Origin: an uncultured Castellaniella sp.
GTDB taxonomy: Bacteria > Pseudomonadota > Gammaproteobacteria > Burkholderiales > Burkholderiaceae_B
Assembly: GCF_937988725.1 (NCBI RefSeq)
Contig: NZ_CALKHS010000001.1
Coordinates: 186,001-250,000 of the forward strand
Reading direction: 5' to 3'
Length of the DNA stretch: 64,000 nucleotides
In this document: one piece after another, positions 38,985-47,591 of the stretch
Layout of the letters: each line of letters opens with the position of its first letter
How positions within the stretch are numbered: position 1 is the first letter of the stretch
The notes under the pieces: generated by a model
Databases searched by the model: none
The model's input: the letters and a program-made list of their open reading frames with translations, nothing else
What the model was told of the DNA's origin: nothing
Program-made: the position numbers and the translations under genes

Positions 38985-38999
38985 GCGGGATTCCGTCAA

Positions 39000-39662
39000 T
39001 CAGCGCTGCAGATAGCGGCTGGCCTTCAGTTCGGCCCAGCCGCCCAGTTTCTGCGTGATGGCGACCAGGATCAGGTAGCACACGCACAGCACCAGGGTGG
39101 TTTCGACGTAGATGAATTGTTCGGAGCCGATCTGCGTCAGCACGGCCGTCAGTTCGGGCACCGTGATGATGGACAGCACGGACGTTTCCTTGCTGAGGAT
39201 GATGATCATGTTGATCAGGGCCGGCGTGATGATCACCAGCATCTGCGGCAGCTGCACGCGCCAGATGGTGCTGATGCGCGACAGGCCCAGGCAGTCCGCG
39301 GCCTCGACCTGGCCGGCCGGCACCGACAGAAAGCCCGAACGGAAGATCTCGGCGAAATAGGCGCTACCGTACAGCGCCAGCGACACGATGCCCGCGTCCA
39401 TCGCCGACAGCGACACGCCGAAATTCGGCCCGCCGTAGTACAGGATGAACAGCTGCACCAGGAAGGGCGTGGTGCGCAGGACCTCGATGTAGACCCGCAG
39501 CACCGCCCGCACCCAGCGGCCCGTGAACAACTGCAGCACGGCGATCACGAAACCCACCGCCATGCCCAGGGCCACGGCGCCGATCCAACTGATGATCGTG
39601 ACGCCGAAACCATCCAGGATCTGGCCGCTGTATTGCGAAATCAGGGAAAAGTCCACCGACAT
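39000..39662 (-). CDS. Polar amino acid ABC transporter permease (HisM/GltK type)
   Basis: A 220-residue inner-membrane permease of the His/Glu/Gln/Arg/opine group. It has about five helices and the conserved E-V-L-R-T-T-P-F-L-V-Q-L and E-A-A-D-C-L-G-L-S ATPase-contact loop. Its start is shared with the last base of the partner permease stop, and it ends 15 bases before the ATPase start. Confidence 0.92.
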   Translation of the reverse strand: MSVDFSLISQYSGQILDGFGVTIISWIGAVALGMAVGFVIAVLQLFTGRWVRAVLRVYIEVLRTTPFLVQLFILYYGGPNFGVSLSAMDAGIVSLALYGSAYFAEIFRSGFLSVPAGQVEAADCLGLSRISTIWRVQLPQMLVIITPALINMIIILSKETSVLSIITVPELTAVLTQIGSEQFIYVETTLVLCVCYLILVAITQKLGGWAELKASRYLQR

Positions 39663-40312
39663 CAGGCTCTCCCGAAGCGCTGTTCGGCGTAGTGGCCCAC
39701 GATCGACAGCACGCCGTTGATCAGCATGTAGGCCAGGCCCGCGATCAGGTAGGCTTCCAGCGGCCGGAATGTGCTGGCCGCGACGTTCTGCGCCGTGCGG
39801 GTGATTTCCGCCACTCCCACGACGGAAATCAGGGCAGACGCCTTGATCAGCAGGATCATTTCATTGATCAGCGACGGCGTGGTCAGTTTCAGCGCCTGGG
39901 GGATCTCGATGCGGACCAGCGTGTGCGCGGACGACAGGCCCACCATGTGGGCGGCTTCGATCTGGCCGCGCGGGATGCCCATGAAGCCGCCGCGCAGGAT
40001 CTCGCCCAGGTAGGCGCCCTCGCACAGCGAAATGGCGGCGATGGCCGCCGTCAGCGGCGACACGTTGATCCCCAGGGTGGGCAGGAAATAGTAGGCCAGC
40101 ATCAGCTGCACCAGCAGCGGCACCCCGCGAAACAGGAAAGTATAGAAATTGCCGCAGCGCCGGACCCAGGCCGACGGCGACAGGCAGGCGGTCACGACCA
40201 GGATGGCGATCACGAACCCCAGCATCAGCCCGATCACGGAGACGAAGATCGTCATCTGCGAGGCCTTCATGATCAGGGGCAGGGCTTGCGTGAAAGTGCT
40301 GGCGTCAAACAT
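39662..40312 (-). CDS. Polar amino acid ABC transporter permease (HisQ/GltJ type)
   Basis: A 216-residue partner permease with F-R-G-V-P-L-L-V-Q-L and the contact loop E-A-A-H-M-V-G-L-S. It forms a heterodimeric channel with the 39000-39662 product. A 90-base gap with two strong hairpins separates it from the binding-protein gene. Confidence 0.92.
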   Translation of the reverse strand: MFDASTFTQALPLIMKASQMTIFVSVIGLMLGFVIAILVVTACLSPSAWVRRCGNFYTFLFRGVPLLVQLMLAYYFLPTLGINVSPLTAAIAAISLCEGAYLGEILRGGFMGIPRGQIEAAHMVGLSSAHTLVRIEIPQALKLTTPSLINEMILLIKASALISVVGVAEITRTAQNVAASTFRPLEAYLIAGLAYMLINGVLSIVGHYAEQRFGRA

Positions 40313-40331
40313 GGTCGCGCTGGAGGAAGAC

Positions 40332-40393
40332 GCGGGGCTCGGGCCCCGCCGTAGTGGGCGGCCGGCCGGCGGGCTCGCGCGCGAACCCGCCGG
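40332..40393 (-). other. Two intercistronic hairpins between binding protein and permease genes
   Basis: Stem one: GCGGGGC (40332-40338) with GCCCCGC (40343-40349). Stem two: CCGGCGGG (40366-40373) with CCCGCCGG (40386-40393), whose loop can pair further. Neither has a T-run in the direction of transcription. As in the dpp operon, they may favour accumulation of the upstream binding-protein message. Confidence 0.45.
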
Positions 40394-40402
40394 GCAGGGG
40401 GA

Positions 40403-41233
40403 TCAGACGTTCGGGACGAAGTCTTCGGTGGGCACCGGCATTTCCATGCCGAACCATTTTTCCTGCAGCGCCTTCAGGCGGCCGTCCTTGTGCATGTCCA
40501 GGATGACCTTGTCGATGGCGGCGATCAGCGAATCGCTGTCGGCGCCCTTATGCCCCATGAAGGCGAAGTACACCTTCTTCCCGATGCTGGGCTGGACCAC
40601 CGCGAACGTGTCGGGGCGTTCCTTCGCCGCCACGGCGATATTGGTGATCGAATGGCCCACGGCCATGATGCGCCCGTTGGCCAGATCGGCGTAGGCCTGG
40701 TTGAAGTCCACGTATTCGCGGATCTCGGGCGCCGGCTTCAGGGTTTCGGCGTAGGCCTTGGTCTGCGCCAGCTGCGACGAGCCGCGCTGGCTGCCGATGA
40801 TCTTGCCCGCCACCTGTTCGGGCTTGGTGAAGTCCTTGTTCTTGGCGCTCTTCAGGAAAGCCACCGTGCCGTCGGCGATGGGCAGGGTGAAGTGGTAGCG
40901 TTCCTTGCGCGCCTTGGTGACATTCAACGGGCCACCCACCATGTCGAATTTCTTCGCATCCAGGCCCGGCAGCACGCTGGCCCAGGGCAGGTCGATGAAG
41001 CGGATCTTCACGCCCAGGGATTTGCCGACTTCGGCGAAGAATTCCTTGTTGAAGCCTTCCTGCTTGCCGTCCTTCAGGAAGTCGAAGGGCGCGAACTGCA
41101 TTTCGGTGCCGATGACCAGTTCGCCGGCCTTCTGCACATCGGCCAGCTGGTCCGCCTGGGCGGGCAGGGTGAACGACGCGGCGGCCAGGCAACTGCTGGC
41201 CAGCAGCCATTTGAGTGTCGGGGTGATGCGCAT
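40403..41233 (-). CDS. Polar amino acid ABC transporter periplasmic binding protein (SBP_bac_3)
   Basis: A 276-residue family 3 binding protein. The signal peptide is M-R-I-T-P-T-L-K-W-L-L then an alanine-rich core, with cleavage after A-Q-A near residue 27. The mature part begins with the family pattern G-E-L-V-I-G-T-E-M-Q-F-A-P-F-D-F, and G-G-P-L-N-V-T-K-A-R-K-E-R is the ligand-binding arginine region. GGAG is correctly spaced before the ATG. It is first in a six-gene operon, and a GTATATAC palindrome lies 104 bases upstream. Histidine is a likely ligand from its hut context; sequence alone allows other polar amino acids. Confidence 0.88.
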   Translation of the reverse strand: MRITPTLKWLLASSCLAAASFTLPAQADQLADVQKAGELVIGTEMQFAPFDFLKDGKQEGFNKEFFAEVGKSLGVKIRFIDLPWASVLPGLDAKKFDMVGGPLNVTKARKERYHFTLPIADGTVAFLKSAKNKDFTKPEQVAGKIIGSQRGSSQLAQTKAYAETLKPAPEIREYVDFNQAYADLANGRIMAVGHSITNIAVAAKERPDTFAVVQPSIGKKVYFAFMGHKGADSDSLIAAIDKVILDMHKDGRLKALQEKWFGMEMPVPTEDFVPNV

Positions 41234-41336
41234 GGTGTTGTCTCCTGGGTTTGCGGGACAGCGTGGACGTGCCCCCGATGCGGGAAATCATAGTGGATCT
41301 GCGCTGCATCCGGGCTTCTCGATGCCCTTTGGAAAA

Positions 41337-41344
41337 GTATATAC
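41337..41344. promoter_or_regulatory. Candidate HutC site upstream of the amino-acid transporter operon
   Basis: GTATATAC is a perfect palindrome in an A/T-flanked context (AAAAGTATATACAT). It resembles the GTCTATAC core seen before hutI, hutU and hutG. If HutC binds here, the transporter-aminotransferase-oxidase operon belongs to the histidine regulon. Short AT-rich palindromes can arise by chance. Confidence 0.45.
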
Positions 41345-41495
41345 ATTGGCAATAGGCTGTCAATTCCAGAGTGGGGCGCTGCCCCGCGCCAGCACTGGAT
41401 TAAGGGTAAATCCCAGGCGGATGGCCGCCGCTTCAGGCCGTCCGCGGAGCGCCGCCCGGCAGTCTCCGGAATGCGTGCGCCGTCCGGATTTCCTC

Positions 41496-41571
41496 TTGAC
41501 AGGACCTAAATACGAATCGTAGACTTGCCGGAAAGTTGCATTATAAGAAACTAAGTTGCGTATTACGCAAC
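41496..41571 (+). promoter_or_regulatory. Promoter and IclR-type operator upstream of ubiX-ubiD
   Basis: TTGACA (41496-41501) and TAGACT (41520-41525) with an 18-base spacer form a good sigma-70 promoter. Downstream, GTTGCGTATTACGCAAC (41555-41571) is a perfect 17-base palindrome, and a related half-site GTTGCATTA begins at 41535, 20 bases before it. IclR regulators bind palindromes of about this size, and an IclR gene closes the operon. The rest of the 378-base gap 41234-41611 shows no gene. Confidence 0.65.
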
Positions 41572-41611
41572 CATAGAACCGGGAACAACACCGGTCTGCG
41601 GAGACTTCCCC

Positions 41612-42190
41612 ATGAGCGGCACACGCAGGTTGATCGTCGGTATAAGCGGTGCGTCGGGCATCGTGCTCGGGGTGCGCATGCTGCGCGCGCTGCGCGAGTG
41701 CGCGGTCGAGACTCATCTGGTCATGACGCGCTCGGCCAAGGTGACCCTGGCGCATGAACTGACGCTCAAAGTCGCCGACATAGAAAGCCTTGCCGACCAT
41801 GTCCATTCGATCGACGACATCGGCGCCGCCATATCCAGCGGGTCGTTCAAGACCGCCGGGATGGTCGTGGCGCCGTGCTCGATCCGCAGCCTGTCGGAAA
41901 TCGCGACCGGGGTGACGTCCAATCTCCTGACGCGCGCGGCCGACGTGGTCCTGAAAGAGCGTCGCCGCCTGGTGTTGCTGGTGCGCGAGACTCCGCTGCA
42001 TCTGGGGCACCTGCGCAGCCTGACGCAGGTCACCGAGGCCGGGGCCATCGTGATGCCGCCCGTGCCGGCCTTCTACGCGCGGCCCGGGTCGATCGAGGAA
42101 ATGGTCGACCACACCGTGGGGCGGGCGCTGGATCTGTTCGATATCGACGCCGGGCTCGTCAAGCGCTGGGGCGGCGGCCGCCAGGCCTGA
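41612..42190 (+). CDS. UbiX/Pad1-family flavin prenyltransferase
   Basis: A 192-residue enzyme that makes prenylated FMN, the cofactor of UbiD decarboxylases. The FMN-binding start I-V-G-I-S-G-A-S-G, the A-P-C-S-I-R-S-L-S-E-I-A motif and the L-L-V-R-E-T-P-L-H-L-G-H-L segment are present; family length is normal. It sits 61 bases before a ubiD homologue in a catabolic operon, so this is probably a dedicated copy (like VdcB/BsdB) rather than the ubiquinone-pathway ubiX. Confidence 0.92.
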   Translation: MSGTRRLIVGISGASGIVLGVRMLRALRECAVETHLVMTRSAKVTLAHELTLKVADIESLADHVHSIDDIGAAISSGSFKTAGMVVAPCSIRSLSEIATGVTSNLLTRAADVVLKERRRLVLLVRETPLHLGHLRSLTQVTEAGAIVMPPVPAFYARPGSIEEMVDHTVGRALDLFDIDAGLVKRWGGGRQA

Positions 42191-42251
42191 AAAATGGGGC
42201 GGGCGCCGCGCCGCCCGCATGTCTGTCCAGTCTGCAAACAACAGGATCGTT

Positions 42252-43580
42252 ATGCGCAACTACATGAATCGTCTCCGCGACAAGAATGAATTGATGGAAG
42301 TGCACCGCGAGGTCGACCCGCGGCATGAATTGGCGGCGGTCACCGCGGCCGCCCACAAGGCCTGGGGCAAGCCGATCCTGTTCCACAAGGTCAAAGGCAC
42401 GGCGCTGCCGGTGCTGACGAACATCTACGGATCGCGCCAGCGCCTGGCCGACATCCTCGGCATCAGTCCCGAGAATTTCTGCAAGGAGTGGAACGAACTC
42501 GCGGACATCGCCAGCACGAGAGGCAGCGAACTCGTCGCATCGAAGCCGGAGGACACGCCTTCCCTGGTCGATTGCAAACTCAGCGACCTGCCGCTGATCA
42601 CCTATTCCGAAAAAGACGTGGGGCCGTATTTCACGTCCGCCATGTTCCTGGCCAAGGATCCCGAGACCGGGGTCAGGAATCTCTCGTTTCACCGCTCGAT
42701 GTACGTCAGCGACCAGGAACTGCGCTGCCGCCTCGCGCCGAAACACCACCTGACGATCTATCACGAGAAGGCCGAACAGGCCGGCCAGCCGCTGGAGGCC
42801 GCCATGCTGATCGGGCCGCCTCCCGCCAGCTTCCTGACGGCCGCCGCGCCCCTGCCTTACGATGCGGATGAACTGCTGGTGGCGGCGCAGCTGTCGGGCG
42901 AGTCGATCGAAATGCGACCCTGCAAGCATATCGATCTGATGGTCCCCGCAAGCACCGAGATCGTCATCGAAGGCCGCTTCCTGCCCAACATCCGCCGGCC
43001 CGAGGGCCCCTTCGGGGAATTCATGGGCTACTACACGCCCGAAGGCAACAATGCGGTGTTCGAGGTCCTGGGCGTCACGCGTCGCAGCGACGCGATCTTC
43101 CACAGCATCCTCTGCGGATCTTCCGAGGAAGTCCTGACGCTCGAACTGTCCGTGGCCGCGAACATCTACCAGCGGATCAGCGCGGTGCTGCCTGGCATCG
43201 TCGATGTGACGTGCCATCCCTTCGTGCTTCACACCGTGGTCAAGATCCGGCAGCAGTACGAGGGTCATGCGCGGCAGGTCCTGCTGGCGGTGTTCGGCGC
43301 CGAGCCCACCTGGGCCAAGATGTGCACCGTGGTCGACGAGGACGTCGACATCTACGACATGGATGACGTCACCTGGGCGACCCTGACGCGCTCGCGCCCG
43401 GACAAGGATGTCATGATCATCCCCGAGACGCCATCCTTCTACCGGGACGAACAAAAAGATCACTGGGGGCGGCTGGGCATCGACGCGACCGTGCCGTTCC
43501 ATCGCAGGGCCGAGTTCGAGCGCAAGAAGGTGCCCGGGGTCGATCGCGTCAATCTTGGCGAGTACTTTTCACAATCCTGA
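42252..43580 (+). CDS. UbiD-family prenyl-FMN-dependent decarboxylase
   Basis: A 442-residue UbiD-type decarboxylase. E251 and E256 in E-G-P-F-G-E-F correspond to the conserved catalytic pair E277/E282 of UbiD, and R-N-L-S-F-H-R lies in the cofactor pocket. The ATG at 42252 has AGGA six bases upstream and gives the family start M-R-N-Y-M-N-R-L-R; an earlier ATG at 42219 adds 11 residues. It removes or adds CO2 on an aromatic or unsaturated acid. The accompanying transporter and IclR regulator suggest an imported aromatic carboxylate. Confidence 0.9.
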   Translation: MRNYMNRLRDKNELMEVHREVDPRHELAAVTAAAHKAWGKPILFHKVKGTALPVLTNIYGSRQRLADILGISPENFCKEWNELADIASTRGSELVASKPEDTPSLVDCKLSDLPLITYSEKDVGPYFTSAMFLAKDPETGVRNLSFHRSMYVSDQELRCRLAPKHHLTIYHEKAEQAGQPLEAAMLIGPPPASFLTAAAPLPYDADELLVAAQLSGESIEMRPCKHIDLMVPASTEIVIEGRFLPNIRRPEGPFGEFMGYYTPEGNNAVFEVLGVTRRSDAIFHSILCGSSEEVLTLELSVAANIYQRISAVLPGIVDVTCHPFVLHTVVKIRQQYEGHARQVLLAVFGAEPTWAKMCTVVDEDVDIYDMDDVTWATLTRSRPDKDVMIIPETPSFYRDEQKDHWGRLGIDATVPFHRRAEFERKKVPGVDRVNLGEYFSQS

Positions 43581-43637
43581 ACAAGCAGCGGCAATACATT
43601 CCTTCAACGAGCATCAATCAATTGGGCCGAGGACGAC

Positions 43638-44645
43638 ATGAAAAAGTTGCGCTTTCTATCCGCTTTGCTGATTTCCGCCACCCTGGGGTTTGGCGCCCTG
43701 GCAGCGCCCGCCGCCGCACAGGACGCCAAGCTCAAGGAAATCACGGTTCTGACCAACTACACCTTCCATGGGCGGCATACTCCCTTTTTCGTGGGGCTGG
43801 AAAAGGGCTTTTATCGCGACGCCGGCTTCGATGCGAAGATCATGCCGGCGGCGGGCAGCGGCTTCGTCATCTCCGCCATCGAAAGCGGAAAGGCGGACTA
43901 TGGCATGGCCGATGCCGGGCCGGTGGTCCAGGCCGTGGCCAAGGGCGCCAAGGTCAAGGGCTTTCTGGTCTTCATGGACAAGACGACCATGGGCTTCGCG
44001 TCGCTCGAGCCCTATCCCGATCCCGCCTCGATCAAGGGCAAGAAAGTCGCGGCGTCGCAGGCCGACAGCGCCCGGGTGATCTTTCCCATCATCCTCGGCC
44101 GGAACAATCTGGCCGACATGCCCGTCGACTGGCAGACCGCCGATTCGGGCGTGTATTCGTCCCTGCTCCTGAGCGGGCGCGTCGATCTGTTCACCGCCTC
44201 GATCGACGGCGATGTGCCGGCCCTGCAGAAACTGGCCGCGCCGCGCGGCAAGAAAGTCTATTTCTCCTCGTTCGCGGACTGGGGGTATGACGTCTACGGA
44301 TACTGGATGATCGCCAGCCAGGCCAAACTGAAGGACGACCCCGCCGAAGTGCGCCGGTTCGCCGATGCGACCAGCAAGGCCGTGCAGTATTCGATCGAGC
44401 ACCCCGAAGAGGCGGCGCGCATCATGGTCAAGCACAACACCACGCTGAATTACGACACCGTGCTCAGCCAGTGGGGCCAGTCGGTCAAGGCCATCGACAC
44501 CGACTATACGAAAAAGAACGGTTATGGCGTCGCGACCGACGATCGCATCGAGAACACCATCGGCATCATCGGCGAAGCGCTCAAGCTCAAGACCGACGGC
44601 ATCAAGCCGGGCGACGTGTTCCAGCACGTCGTGAGCAAACCATAG
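43638..44645 (+). CDS. ABC transporter periplasmic binding protein, NMT1/THI5-TauA-like
   Basis: A 335-residue binding protein. The signal peptide is M-K-K-L-R-F then a hydrophobic stretch, cleaved after A-A-A or A-Q-D near residue 28. The NMT1-like domain has F-H-G-R-H-T-P-F-F-V-G-L-E-K-G-F-Y-R-D-A-G and G-S-G-F-V-I-S-A-I-E-S-G-K-A-D-Y-G. The ligand is probably the acid handled by the UbiD enzyme encoded just upstream. It is followed nine bases later by the ATPase. Confidence 0.87.
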   Translation: MKKLRFLSALLISATLGFGALAAPAAAQDAKLKEITVLTNYTFHGRHTPFFVGLEKGFYRDAGFDAKIMPAAGSGFVISAIESGKADYGMADAGPVVQAVAKGAKVKGFLVFMDKTTMGFASLEPYPDPASIKGKKVAASQADSARVIFPIILGRNNLADMPVDWQTADSGVYSSLLLSGRVDLFTASIDGDVPALQKLAAPRGKKVYFSSFADWGYDVYGYWMIASQAKLKDDPAEVRRFADATSKAVQYSIEHPEEAARIMVKHNTTLNYDTVLSQWGQSVKAIDTDYTKKNGYGVATDDRIENTIGIIGEALKLKTDGIKPGDVFQHVVSKP

Positions 44646-44654
44646 GGCGCGCCG

Positions 44655-45413
44655 ATGTCTACGACAGTCAATATCAGGGACGTCAGCAAGAAATTCGGCG
44701 CGGACGTCACCGCGGTCGACAGGGTTTCGTGCGAGATCAAGGCGAACTCCTTCGTCTCCATCGTGGGGCCCAGCGGCTGCGGCAAATCGACGCTGCTGCG
44801 CATCATCGCGGGTCTGGTGTCGGCGACCGGCGGAGAGATCTCCGTGGGCGGCAAGAAAGTCGACGGGCCGATATCGGACGCGAGCATGGTGTTCCAGGGG
44901 CCGGTGCTGCTTCAGTGGCGCACCGTGCTGGAGAACATCCTGTTCGTCGCCGAAATCGGCGGCAGGAACCCCCGGGAATACCAGGCGCGCGCGCTGGAAC
45001 TCATCGAACTGGCCGGCCTCAAGGGCTTCGAGAACAGCTACCCGCACCAGCTGTCGGGCGGGATGCAGCAGCGCACGTCGATCTGCCGGGCGCTGCTGCT
45101 GAACCCTTCGCTGATCCTGATGGACGAACCGTTCGGGGCCCTGGACGTCATGACCCGCGAGCGCCTGGGCTTCGAGCTGCAGGGCATCTGGAGCGCCAGC
45201 AAGAACACGGTCATCTTCGTCACGCACAGCATCACCGAAGCGGTGCTGCTGTCGGACACGATCATCGTCATGACCGCGCGGCCCGGGCGCATCCAGGACG
45301 TCATCGAGGTGGACCTGCCCCGCCCCCGGACGCTGGAAACGCTCAGGACGTCGCGGTTTCTCGAACTGTCCGCCCGCGTCCGCGAGGGCATCGGCACGCA
45401 GTGGGAAGGCTAG
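44655..45413 (+). CDS. ABC transporter ATPase, TauB/SsuB/NrtD type
   Basis: A 252-residue ATPase with Walker A G-P-S-G-C-G-K-S, M-V-F-Q-G-P-V-L-L-Q-W-R-T-V (the Q-loop region typical of the nitrate/sulfonate/bicarbonate group), signature L-S-G-G-M-Q-Q-R, Walker B L-I-L-M-D-E-P-F-G-A-L-D and V-T-H-S-I-T-E-A. It energises import with the adjoining permease. Confidence 0.93.
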   Translation: MSTTVNIRDVSKKFGADVTAVDRVSCEIKANSFVSIVGPSGCGKSTLLRIIAGLVSATGGEISVGGKKVDGPISDASMVFQGPVLLQWRTVLENILFVAEIGGRNPREYQARALELIELAGLKGFENSYPHQLSGGMQQRTSICRALLLNPSLILMDEPFGALDVMTRERLGFELQGIWSASKNTVIFVTHSITEAVLLSDTIIVMTARPGRIQDVIEVDLPRPRTLETLRTSRFLELSARVREGIGTQWEG

Positions 45414-45425
45414 GAGAATCCAGAC

Positions 45426-46178
45426 ATGTTGAATGCATCCAAGACCGCGCTGGCGGTGGCGATCCTCATCCTCCTTTGGCAGTTCGGCGTGCCGCTCACG
45501 GCCGTGCCCGACTACATACTGCCTCTGCCGACGACGATATGGCAGCGCTTCACGGGGACCTTCGATCTGCAGGTCTATCACCTGGCCGTCACCGCGGGGA
45601 CGACCGTGGCCGGACTGGCGATGGGCACGGCGGTGGGCATCGCGCTCGCCCTGCTGGTCGTCTACGTCGAAAGCCTCAAGTCTATCGTCCTGCCCTTTCT
45701 GGCCGCCTTCAACAGCATTCCCAAGATCGCGATCGCGCCGCTGCTGGTCGTCTGGTTCGGGCTCGGCGCGGAATCGAAGATATTGCTGGCGTTCATGCTG
45801 GCCCTGTTCCCGATCTTCGTGAATTCGCTCACCGGCCTGGGCGAAATAGAAAGCGACATCCTCGACCTCTCGAAGCTTGCCGGGGGCAACGCGCTGCGGA
45901 TTTTCGTGAAAGTGCGGCTGATGCACGCCTTGCCCTATATCGCCGATGCCCTGAAAGTGGCCTTCCCGCTGGCGCTGGTCGGATCTATCGTCGGGGAGTT
46001 CATCGGAGGTAACATGGGCATCGGATACTTGGTGCTGACGGGACAGTTCAACATGGACATCCCCCTGGTATTCGCGGCGCTCCTGTCCATCACCCTGTTC
46101 ACGACGCTGGGAATCTCTGCCATCGGCATCTTTGAAAACATCTTCCTCAAATGGCAGCCTTCGCGACGTGTCCGATAA
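45426..46178 (+). CDS. ABC transporter permease, TauC/SsuC type
   Basis: A 250-residue permease of the nitrate/sulfonate/bicarbonate group with about six helices. It carries P-K-I-A-I-A-P-L-L-V-V-W-F-G-L-G, the usual periplasm-to-membrane segment, and the ATPase-contact region D-L-S-K-L-A-G-G-N. The gene overlaps the downstream regulator start by 11 bases. Confidence 0.92.
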   Translation: MLNASKTALAVAILILLWQFGVPLTAVPDYILPLPTTIWQRFTGTFDLQVYHLAVTAGTTVAGLAMGTAVGIALALLVVYVESLKSIVLPFLAAFNSIPKIAIAPLLVVWFGLGAESKILLAFMLALFPIFVNSLTGLGEIESDILDLSKLAGGNALRIFVKVRLMHALPYIADALKVAFPLALVGSIVGEFIGGNMGIGYLVLTGQFNMDIPLVFAALLSITLFTTLGISAIGIFENIFLKWQPSRRVR

Positions 46179-46962
46179 AGCAGAAAAACCGGTAGAACGC
46201 GCCGACGCATCCGGCGGGGTCGGCGCCGTCAAGAAGGCGCTCATGGTGCTGGGCTGTTTTTCCGGCGCCGAGCCCCTGTTGAGCATCACCGAACTGGCGC
46301 GCCGGGTCGGCCTGCACAAGAGTTCCGTCTCGCGGATCGTGGCCACGCTCGAGGAAGCGCAATTCGTCGAACGCGATCCCGCCAGCGGCCTGGTCAGGCT
46401 GGGCGGCGGCCTGGTGGCGCTGGCCGCGCCCATCATGGAAAATTTCGGCTTGTCGGAACTGGTGCGCAACGGCCTGCAGGAACTGGCCGCGACGACCCAG
46501 GAGACCTGCAGCTTCAACATCTGGGATGGCGAGGCCGCGGTGTCGATCGAACACGTGCGCGGCCCCCATGCGGTCTCGCATTACGCGCCGCTGGGCCTGA
46601 CCAAGCCGGCCTGGTGCACCGCCACCGGCAAGGTGCTGCTGGCGTTCCTGCCGGACAAGGTCATGGTGCGGATCATGGCGACGCCCTTGATCAAGTACAC
46701 CGACGTGACGCTGACCGACGTCGCCGCCATCCAGGCCGAGCTCGAGACCGTGCGGGCGCAGAATTTCGCGGTCAACCGGGGCGAGTTCTATCCCGACGTC
46801 GGGGCTGTGGCCTCGGTGGTCCGGGGCAAGGGCGGCCGGATCATCGGCGCGGTCGGCATCACCGTGCCGATGTATCGCTTCACCGAAGAAAAGATCCTGT
46901 CTCTGCGGGAACCGGTCACGGCGATGGCCGAGCTGCTGAGCAAGCAGCTCAGCGCGATGTAG
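46168..46962 (+). CDS. IclR-family transcriptional regulator
   Basis: A 264-residue regulator: a winged HTH at about residues 20-80 (L-S-I-T-E-L-A-R-R-V-G-L-H-K-S-S-V-S-R-I) and an IclR effector domain with H-Y-A-P-L-G-L-T-K-P-A-W-C-T-A-T-G-K-V-L-L-A. The GTG at 46168, overlapping the permease end, is preferred over a TTG at 46132, which would put 47 bases inside the permease gene. It probably controls the ubiXD-transporter operon through the palindrome at 41555-41571, with an aromatic acid as effector. Confidence 0.88.
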   Translation: MSDKAEKPVERADASGGVGAVKKALMVLGCFSGAEPLLSITELARRVGLHKSSVSRIVATLEEAQFVERDPASGLVRLGGGLVALAAPIMENFGLSELVRNGLQELAATTQETCSFNIWDGEAAVSIEHVRGPHAVSHYAPLGLTKPAWCTATGKVLLAFLPDKVMVRIMATPLIKYTDVTLTDVAAIQAELETVRAQNFAVNRGEFYPDVGAVASVVRGKGGRIIGAVGITVPMYRFTEEKILSLREPVTAMAELLSKQLSAM

Positions 46963-46987
46963 CCGTCGCGGACGAGGAACGAGACGC

Positions 46988-47557
46988 GTGAAATCCGTAC
47001 TGGACGATGAACTGTACTGGCGCTTTTCCCTGGCGGTCTATCAGGGCGATGGCGTCGCCCGGAGCTGCCTGGCGCTGCAGGCGGGCATCGGCCTGGACGT
47101 CAACGTGCTGCTGATGTCGCTTCTGGCGGCGCGGTGGCATCGGCGCCCGATAGGGCGCGACGAGGTCGAGCAGGCCGAAGCGCTGGCGCAGCCGTGGCGC
47201 CAGGACGTGGTGGCGACGCTGCGCCGGGTCCGCAGTCGTCTCAAATCCGGGCCGCCGCCGGCGCCCGATCGGCGCACCGATGCGCTTCGAAACGCGGTCA
47301 AGGCCGCCGAACTGCGGGCCGAACAGATCGAGCAGCAGGCGCTGGCCGTCTGGATCGACGCCCTGGCGCCGGCCGCGGAGCAGCGCGCCGCGCGTCCGGA
47401 GGATTGCTTCGAGACGGCCGAACGGGTGGTCGATCTGTATCTTGCCCGCGCGCCGGAGCGCGGCGACACCGCCGATCTGCGGGACTGGGCGCGCGCCGTG
47501 GCCCGCGCGAGCGCCGATTACCGCGATGCGCGCCTGCCCGCGTCGTGCGGCGGATGA
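46988..47557 (+). CDS. TIGR02444-type (DUF2390) conserved protein of unknown function
   Basis: A 189-residue mostly helical protein with the family opening F-S-L-A-V-Y-Q-G-D-G-V-A-R-S-C-L-A-L-Q and D-V-N-V-L-L-M-S-L-L-A-A-R-W. The start is a GTG preceded by GAGGAACGAG. No function is known for the family. It lies 25 bases after the IclR gene and converges on the acyl-CoA dehydrogenase. Confidence 0.8.
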   Translation: MKSVLDDELYWRFSLAVYQGDGVARSCLALQAGIGLDVNVLLMSLLAARWHRRPIGRDEVEQAEALAQPWRQDVVATLRRVRSRLKSGPPPAPDRRTDALRNAVKAAELRAEQIEQQALAVWIDALAPAAEQRAARPEDCFETAERVVDLYLARAPERGDTADLRDWARAVARASADYRDARLPASCGG

Positions 47558-47591
47558 GCGAATCCGTCCGGGCACGCTCATCCCGGCCGGC

